A stretch of DNA of 45,106 bases, taken from the IMG/VR virus record IMGVR_UViG_3300043411_002265, positions 1 through 45,106 of that record; one strand, given 5' to 3'. How positions within the stretch are numbered: position 1 is the first letter of the stretch; each line of letters begins with the position of its first letter. This DNA is from a virus. The position numbers were made by a program, and so were the translations under genes. This document shows positions 40,042 through 45,106 of the stretch, one piece after another. The notes beneath the pieces were generated by a model, which made no database searches, was not told the origin of the DNA, and saw only the letters and a program-made list of their open reading frames with translations.

Positions 40042-40860
40042 TTAGCACTCCTCCTTGTCAAGACTGTCGAACAGCCTCTTCAGCCCGTAGGCCGCCGCAG
40101 CTCCTGCTACGGTCCCTACCGCCGCCCCTTGAACGCTGGGGCGCTTGTAGAAAGGCTGGGTAGCCGGAGTGTGACTGTTTATGGAGGCCGCGAAGGTGTT
40201 TTCCGGTGTGGCGGGGGTGGGTGCCTGGGCCAAGGTAGCCTCGGAGATATCCCTCAGTAGCTGGGCCTCCGCGGTTGTCACCTCCACCCCACTCACTACG
40301 TCAGCAGCGAGTCCCTCCAGGAAGCCGGCCATATCGGCGGCCATTGCGGCCCGGAACTCCTGGCGGAGCTCCTCCTTCAGCCCTTCCAGGTCGGGACTGC
40401 GTTGGGCAGCCAAGTTTTCCATGGCTACCTGGCGCATGCCTTCCATGAGTTCCACCATTTTTGTCTCCCGGGCAGCCGCCTCGTCCAAGGCGGCCTGGCA
40501 TGTTTTTACCAGGTCGTCCATCTCCTGGTTCAACTTCCTGTTCTCCTCCTCAATTCCCTGCACCCTACGGCGCAGGTTAAACAAGGCCTTTTCGGCCTCG
40601 GTGTAGCGAGGCTTCCCCTCCTTGGGAGTTTTCCAGGGGGAGGGGGGCTCAGCCTTTTCCTTGGTAGAGACTGGGAGGTCTCCGGCCGCCACGGCCATGG
40701 ACGCTTGCGCGGCGCGGTGGTCCTCGGGAGTTACCAAGATCGGCGGGGGCACCAGAACTGCTACCCCACCCTCCTCCTGGAGGGCGGCGCCCAGCTTTTC
40801 CTTCATGATGTTGTTTTTCGGGGGGAGTGGTTTGTGGTGCACTTTCTTTTGGCTTGTCAT
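40042..40860 (-). CDS. Coiled-coil protein with a C-terminal membrane-like segment (272 aa)
   Basis: A basic, Pro-rich N-terminus precedes a long coiled coil (LRRRVQGIEEENRKLNQEMD and nearby). The C-terminal part has an Ala/Gly-rich hydrophobic stretch (GAAVGTVAGAAAAYGLKRLF) and an acidic tail ending in Cys. GGAGG lies seven bases before the ATG. The pattern is compatible with a scaffold or a membrane-anchored virion protein. It is transcribed below a GGTATAAG site. Confidence 0.7.
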   Translation of the reverse strand: MTSQKKVHHKPLPPKNNIMKEKLGAALQEEGGVAVLVPPPILVTPEDHRAAQASMAVAAGDLPVSTKEKAEPPSPWKTPKEGKPRYTEAEKALFNLRRRVQGIEEENRKLNQEMDDLVKTCQAALDEAAARETKMVELMEGMRQVAMENLAAQRSPDLEGLKEELRQEFRAAMAADMAGFLEGLAADVVSGVEVTTAEAQLLRDISEATLAQAPTPATPENTFAASINSHTPATQPFYKRPSVQGAAVGTVAGAAAAYGLKRLFDSLDKEEC

Positions 40861-40954
40861 AGCATGACCTCCACGGTCGGTTGATAAAGAAAAGATGGTT
40901 GTCTTGTTGTAGCCAGAGGGTTAAAATCTCTGTACTGCAACTTTCAACCTATTT

Positions 40955-40964
40955 CTCTTATACC
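40955..40964 (-). promoter_or_regulatory. Promoter-like GGTATAAGAG upstream of the 272-aa gene
   Basis: The minus-strand string TTGGTATAAGAG lies about 95 bases before the 272-aa gene, in a 125-base divergent gap with the portal gene. It is one of four GGTATAAG copies in this window. Confidence 0.45.
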
Positions 40965-40985
40965 AAAACCGAGGCGGAGTCCTGA

Positions 40986-42812
40986 ATGGCCGCAATGTAC
41001 GACGACCCAAGAAACCTCTCCAGGTTCGGTGGAACAGGGACACCCAACCCTTTCTACACAATCGCTAACCAGTTCGTCCCGCGTAACCTGCACGACGTTA
41101 TCAAGTGGGCGAGGTTCATCTTTACACAATCCCCGACGTTGACCGAAGTTATCCGGAAATACGCTACCTACCCGATCACAGAGATAGAGTACACAGGGGG
41201 TGCTGGTAGTAACCTCACGGAGGCGAACAAGTACAAGGCCCTGGAGGAAAGCCTTAAGCTTCCAAAGTTCCTGGCGGACTCCGGGGTAAACTTCTACACC
41301 ATCGGCAACGACTTTATCTCCATCTACTTCCCCATAATCCGTACCCTGGTGTGTCCTGACAAAAGCTGCAACCACGCCATGGAGATACGTGCGGCGTTGA
41401 GAAGTGGAGACTACAAGTTTCACAATTTCAAGTTCCGTGGAACCTGCACCAAGTGTCTAAAAGCAAGCGCAGACTTCAAAGTCGTGGATGTCAAGTCTAT
41501 GGATGTGTCAGGAATCAATCTGATACGCTGGCCGGCAGAGACCATCACGATTAACCACAACCACATCACCGGTGAATCTGAGTACTGGTACAATATCCCG
41601 AACTCCGTAAAGCGCAGGGTAATGGCGGGGGATCCTAACTTTATCTCCACGATCCCATGGGAGATCATCGAGGCAGTAAAGAAGAAGCAGAGCTTCCTGT
41701 TCTCCCCCGGAAGCCTTTACCAGATGAAGAACCTGGAGTTTGGCGGCATTCTGGAAGGCTACGGCTTGCCTCCTATTATCAGCATGTATTCCTCGGTCTT
41801 CCATATCGCTATCCTCAAGCGGGCCAACGAGGCCATCGCCACCGAGCATATGACCCCGTTGCGGGTAATTTACCCGAACCAGGGCTCCTCCGCCGGGGAT
41901 CCTATCTCCATGATGAGCATGCAAGGGTTCGTAGGCCGTATGGAGGACTCCTTCAAGAAGTTCCGTACGGATCCTAACCACCTGATCGTGGCTCCTATAC
42001 CTGTAGGGTACCAGGCGATTGGCGGCCAAGGCAGGGCTATGCTGGTTACCCAGGAACTGGAAGCCGAAGAGGAGTCCATGCTTCTTGGCATGGGGGTGTC
42101 CCGAGAACTATTGAGTGGATCTACCAACTGGACCAGCTCTACCATTGGGCTACGTCTTCTGGAAAACACCATGAGCTCCTGGACCTCGGAAATGGACCTG
42201 TTCATCCAGTGGACCATGACCAAGATTGGCGCTTACCTGGGGTATTCCCCGGTGAAAGCCAAGTTGAAACCTTTTGCGTTGATCGATGACGAAACACTCA
42301 AGAACCAGGCAGTTCAGTTGGCAGAGGCAGGCCTCATCTCCCCAAGCAAGCTCATGTCCGTCTTTGATATGGACCTTAAGGAAGAGCTGGAGACCTCTGT
42401 GAAAGACAAGGTAGCCATGGCCCTTCGTGATGCAGAGGTTAACGACAAGGTGAAGACTGCCCTGTTCATGAAATCACAGGAGCTGGAAGAGAAGGACAAG
42501 GAATCCTCCGGTATCACCGAGGTTCGCAAGAAGGCGTACGAACTGGCGGTGAACATCGCCAATCGCCCAGATCCAATTGAGCGGGCGCAGCTCTTGTTCA
42601 GCCTGAAGGCGGAAAGTGTGGCTCTGTACACGCAGGTGCAAGAGCTGTTGGATGAGTACACGGTGATGGTGCAGTCCCAAGCGCAGGGGGTACCCATGGG
42701 GGGACTTGCTGCGGGAGATGGCCAGACCACAGGTGTGGAGCCGGTTAACGACGTGGCTGCTTCCGGAAACAACATCAACCCTTCCCGCCTGGCCGGACAA
42801 GCCCAGGCGTAA
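40986..42812 (+). CDS. Portal protein with a zinc-ribbon insertion (608 aa)
   Basis: The portal forms the ring at the capsid vertex through which the terminase pumps DNA. The middle region (RANEAIATEHMTPLRVIYPN; ELEAEEESMLLGMGVSREL) and the C-terminal helical, Gln/Ala-rich end match the general layout of phage portals. Four Cys (C123, C128, C154, C157) form a probable zinc ribbon that is unusual in portals. It heads the rightward group with the RNA polymerase gene. Family assignment is from layout, not a full alignment. Confidence 0.75.
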   Translation: MAAMYDDPRNLSRFGGTGTPNPFYTIANQFVPRNLHDVIKWARFIFTQSPTLTEVIRKYATYPITEIEYTGGAGSNLTEANKYKALEESLKLPKFLADSGVNFYTIGNDFISIYFPIIRTLVCPDKSCNHAMEIRAALRSGDYKFHNFKFRGTCTKCLKASADFKVVDVKSMDVSGINLIRWPAETITINHNHITGESEYWYNIPNSVKRRVMAGDPNFISTIPWEIIEAVKKKQSFLFSPGSLYQMKNLEFGGILEGYGLPPIISMYSSVFHIAILKRANEAIATEHMTPLRVIYPNQGSSAGDPISMMSMQGFVGRMEDSFKKFRTDPNHLIVAPIPVGYQAIGGQGRAMLVTQELEAEEESMLLGMGVSRELLSGSTNWTSSTIGLRLLENTMSSWTSEMDLFIQWTMTKIGAYLGYSPVKAKLKPFALIDDETLKNQAVQLAEAGLISPSKLMSVFDMDLKEELETSVKDKVAMALRDAEVNDKVKTALFMKSQELEEKDKESSGITEVRKKAYELAVNIANRPDPIERAQLLFSLKAESVALYTQVQELLDEYTVMVQSQAQGVPMGGLAAGDGQTTGVEPVNDVAASGNNINPSRLAGQAQA

Positions 42813-42828
42813 CGCAGAGGACTACTGA

Positions 42829-43233
42829 ATGGCGAATGACGCAATGGTAGGAGGATGGGATCCCTCCTCGTATGGAGCCGATTCTACTGGCGTTCCGACG
42901 ATGCCGGGGATGACAAAAGACCTGAAAATGGCACCTACTTCCAAGACTCCGCCTTTGTCGGACTACAATGTCCGTATACAGCGATTCGTTATTGACGAGG
43001 AGAACGCAGGTGATATCGCCATGCTGGAGAACCTCTGGACGATCGGTATGGACCCGACACGGGACGAGATCGTCATCCTGAACAACAAGGAGTTCACCAA
43101 CGAGGCTACCCTGGTCATCGTGGTTACCTTTCTTGAGCACAAGAAAAGAAAGGTTAACTGGAGATTGGGGGATAGCGCACCGAGTCTACCAACTGCCAAG
43201 GATGTCTTTGAAGAAATTAACCGGAAGAAATAA
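42829..43233 (+). CDS. Unknown 134-aa protein between portal and RNA polymerase beta
   Basis: N-terminus is Gly/Ser/Pro-rich and probably disordered. The rest alternates strands and helices (DYNVRIQRFVIDEENAG; EATLVIVVTFLEHKKRKVNW), ending in a basic helix. It starts 16 bases after the portal gene and ends two bases before the beta-like gene, so all three are co-transcribed. No family is recognised. Confidence 0.75.
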   Translation: MANDAMVGGWDPSSYGADSTGVPTMPGMTKDLKMAPTSKTPPLSDYNVRIQRFVIDEENAGDIAMLENLWTIGMDPTRDEIVILNNKEFTNEATLVIVVTFLEHKKRKVNWRLGDSAPSLPTAKDVFEEINRKK

Positions 43234-43235
43234 CT

Positions 43236-45106
43236 GTGGCCATACGAAACATCTTCACTGACCCGTCCCAAACCGAGGAGCTCTCCAAGAGGGAACTCTT
43301 GAAGGGAATCCAGTCCCAGTTTCCTGTGGAGACGGGGGAGTACCGCCTGGAAGCCTCGGATATTGTCGTAGATGACTCCCCCCTTACAAAGGCGGAGGAG
43401 AAGGACGCGCTGTTGAAGACAAAATCGGTCATGCGACACGTTCGGGGGACCCTAACCCTGAAGGACAAGCGCACAGGTAAAGTTTTGGACGTGGAGAAGA
43501 ACTTCCCCTTGTCTGACTTCTACAAGATGACCGATAAGCACACCCTGATCTACAAGGGAAACAACTACTCCATCGCCAACCTTATCCAGCTCATGCCCGG
43601 CGTGTACACCCGCAGCAAGAAGGATGGGGAGCTGGAAGCACAGATCAATACCGGTACGGGTCGTGGCTTATCTATGCAGTTAAACCCCGAATCCGGGGTG
43701 TTCACTATGATGGCTCAGGGGTCCAAGGCAAAGATCCCGGTGGCACCCCTCCTTACCGAAGTCTTCGGGGTGACCGCCCGAGAGGTGTCCCAGTACATCC
43801 CAGGGGATGTGTGGGCCAAAAGCTCCGCCAACCTTACCCCCGTGAAGGTGACTGGGGCTATCGACACCTTGTACTCCAGTGTAGTTGACCGATCTCTGCA
43901 GAAGCCTGGCGCTTCCTACGATGACAAGCGTCTGGCAGTTAGGCAGGCATTGGAGAAGTCCCAGTTGTCACCAGTAACTACTAAGATCACACTTGGTGTA
44001 GAGAAGGAGGCAATTGACAAAGAGGTCCTCCTAAAGGCGATGAAGAACATCGTTGACGTACACACGGGTGTACGCGAGGAAGACAACCGTGACTCACTGG
44101 AGTTCAAGAGGGTGCAGAGCCTCCCCGACTTTGTTCGGGACCGCTTCGCTAAGGAAGACGAGTCTGTCAAGAAGGTGAAGAAGCACCTGACCTACCGCCT
44201 TACCCGTATCGACCAGGAAGAGCCGAAGATCAAGGGGGTTATCGGAGCGAAGCCGTTCAAGGACGTGTTCTCCAACATCATTGTTCGGAGTAACCTATCC
44301 TCCACCCCGACCGAAACCAATCCACTGGAATCCTTGGAGAACGTAGGAAAGGTTACCGCTATCGCTGCCGGTGAGGGTGGTATGAGTAGCAGCCGTATGG
44401 CTGACTTCAACACCAAGAACATCCACCCGTCTCACCTTGGCATCATCGACCCGAGCCGTACCCCGGAATCCGGGAACGCAGGCCTTGACCAGCGTTTCAC
44501 CATTTCCGCCATGCGAGACGACAAGGGTATTCTGTATTCCAAGCTGACCAATGCCAAGACCGGGAAGGAGGAGGCGGTCTCCGCACAAAAGCTGATGTCA
44601 GTAGCTGTTGGATTTCCACACCAGAAAGGTACTAAGGTGTACGCCCAGGTGAAAGGTAAGATCCTGGAGGTGGATCGCTCCAAGGTGGACTACTGGATTC
44701 CTGACAGCACCCACATGTACACCGTTACCACCAACATGGTTCCCTTTATGGGGAACAACCACCCTGGCCGTTTGACTATGGCTGGCAAGGCCTTGACGCA
44801 AGCCCTTTCCCTGGAGAACCGGGAGGTTCCACTGGTTCAGACCATGGCTCCCTCCGGCAGATCTTTCTCCAAGGACTTTGGAGAGTTCATCAGCACCCGG
44901 TCACCCGTAGACGGCACGGTAGAACGAGTTGCTACAGACCAGATTGTTCTTCGAGACAAGGAAGGAAAGCTGCACAAGGTGGAGCTCATCAAGAATATGC
45001 CTTTTAACGCGAAGGGGTTCCATGATGATATCCCGGTTGTGAAGGCGGGGGACGCTGTCAAGAAGGGGCAGGTCATCGCGGATAACACCTACACCAAAGA
45101 CGGTCA
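43236..45106 (+). CDS. RNA polymerase beta subunit homologue (partial, continues off the right edge)
   Basis: A GTG start with GGAAG eight bases upstream opens about 623 codons before the window ends. It aligns by eye with bacterial beta: MTDKHTLIYKGNNYSIANLI and LMPGVYTRSKKDG (about 98-131), EDNRDSLEFKRVQSLPDF (about 282-299), NPLESL through GKVTAIAAGEGG (362-382, the rifampicin-region equivalent), IHPSHLGIIDPSRTPESG (396-413) and, near the edge, NMVPFMGNNHPGRL and PVVKAGDAVKKGQVIAD. This is a genuine multisubunit polymerase relative, as in giant phages. It lies directly behind the portal, possibly so the enzyme can be packaged. The catalytic beta C-terminus and beta-prime are outside the window. 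Confidence 0.85.
   Translation, partial: MAIRNIFTDPSQTEELSKRELLKGIQSQFPVETGEYRLEASDIVVDDSPLTKAEEKDALLKTKSVMRHVRGTLTLKDKRTGKVLDVEKNFPLSDFYKMTDKHTLIYKGNNYSIANLIQLMPGVYTRSKKDGELEAQINTGTGRGLSMQLNPESGVFTMMAQGSKAKIPVAPLLTEVFGVTAREVSQYIPGDVWAKSSANLTPVKVTGAIDTLYSSVVDRSLQKPGASYDDKRLAVRQALEKSQLSPVTTKITLGVEKEAIDKEVLLKAMKNIVDVHTGVREEDNRDSLEFKRVQSLPDFVRDRFAKEDESVKKVKKHLTYRLTRIDQEEPKIKGVIGAKPFKDVFSNIIVRSNLSSTPTETNPLESLENVGKVTAIAAGEGGMSSSRMADFNTKNIHPSHLGIIDPSRTPESGNAGLDQRFTISAMRDDKGILYSKLTNAKTGKEEAVSAQKLMSVAVGFPHQKGTKVYAQVKGKILEVDRSKVDYWIPDSTHMYTVTTNMVPFMGNNHPGRLTMAGKALTQALSLENREVPLVQTMAPSGRSFSKDFGEFISTRSPVDGTVERVATDQIVLRDKEGKLHKVELIKNMPFNAKGFHDDIPVVKAGDAVKKGQVIADNTYTKDG

Overview
This window is a 45 kb piece of a large double-stranded DNA tailed bacteriophage genome, probably a jumbo or near-jumbo phage of a bacterium with ordinary AGGAG-type ribosome binding sites. 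Gene density is very high, with many ATGA and TAATG overlaps. It carries a terminase large subunit, a portal protein, a tail-fibre cluster, a DNA replication and nucleotide module, two helicases, a sigma factor and the start of a multisubunit RNA polymerase beta subunit. No tRNA, rRNA, CRISPR array or insertion sequence was seen. The host cannot be named from this sequence.

Layout. (1) 1-2380, leftward: a partial gene, a 201-aa protein with a possible -1 frameshift site at its stop, and the terminase large subunit. (2) 2416-11366, rightward: a cassette resembling a ubiquitin-like conjugation system of the PRTRC type. It encodes a 68-aa ubiquitin-like protein ending in Gly, a 774-aa protein and a 119-aa protein of unknown role, an E2-like protein, a JAMM/JAB isopeptidase and a very large ThiF/E1-like enzyme. 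Two intrinsic terminators punctuate it, one directly after the ubiquitin-like gene. (3) 11368-15111, leftward: five unrecognised genes, some Ala/Gly-rich and membrane-like, perhaps virion proteins. (4) 15104-15661: an imperfect inverted repeat with two 192-bp arms around an AT-rich core, packed with GGTCCA/TGGACC elements; a candidate replication origin. (5) 15718-23641, leftward: replication and nucleotide genes (DexA-like exonuclease, primase-helicase, dUTPase, HD hydrolase, Cas4/RecB-like nuclease, a Cys-rich protein). (6) 23722-27783, leftward: small overlapping accessory genes. (7) 27821-28615, rightward: a sigma-70-family factor. (8) 28674-32958, leftward: an XPD/DinG-like Fe-S helicase, a small membrane protein, a short unknown protein and an SNF2-type helicase. 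(9) 33006-39663, rightward: tail-fibre genes with an A/T-richer acetyltransferase gene among them. (10) 39670-40860, leftward: two small genes. (11) 40986-45106, rightward: portal, an unknown protein, and an RNA polymerase beta-like gene cut by the window edge.

How it fits together. The phage appears to carry its own replication machinery and parts of its own transcription apparatus (beta homologue plus sigma factor). A recurring GGTATAAG motif in gaps upstream of leftward operons may be its promoter element. The most unusual content is the ubiquitin-like cassette. Its gene order (Ubl, unknown, E2, JAB, E1) follows that of plasmid PRTRC clusters as I recall them, but its E1 and JAB proteins are much enlarged. 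Its targets are unknown; virion assembly, takeover of host proteins and counter-defence are all possible.
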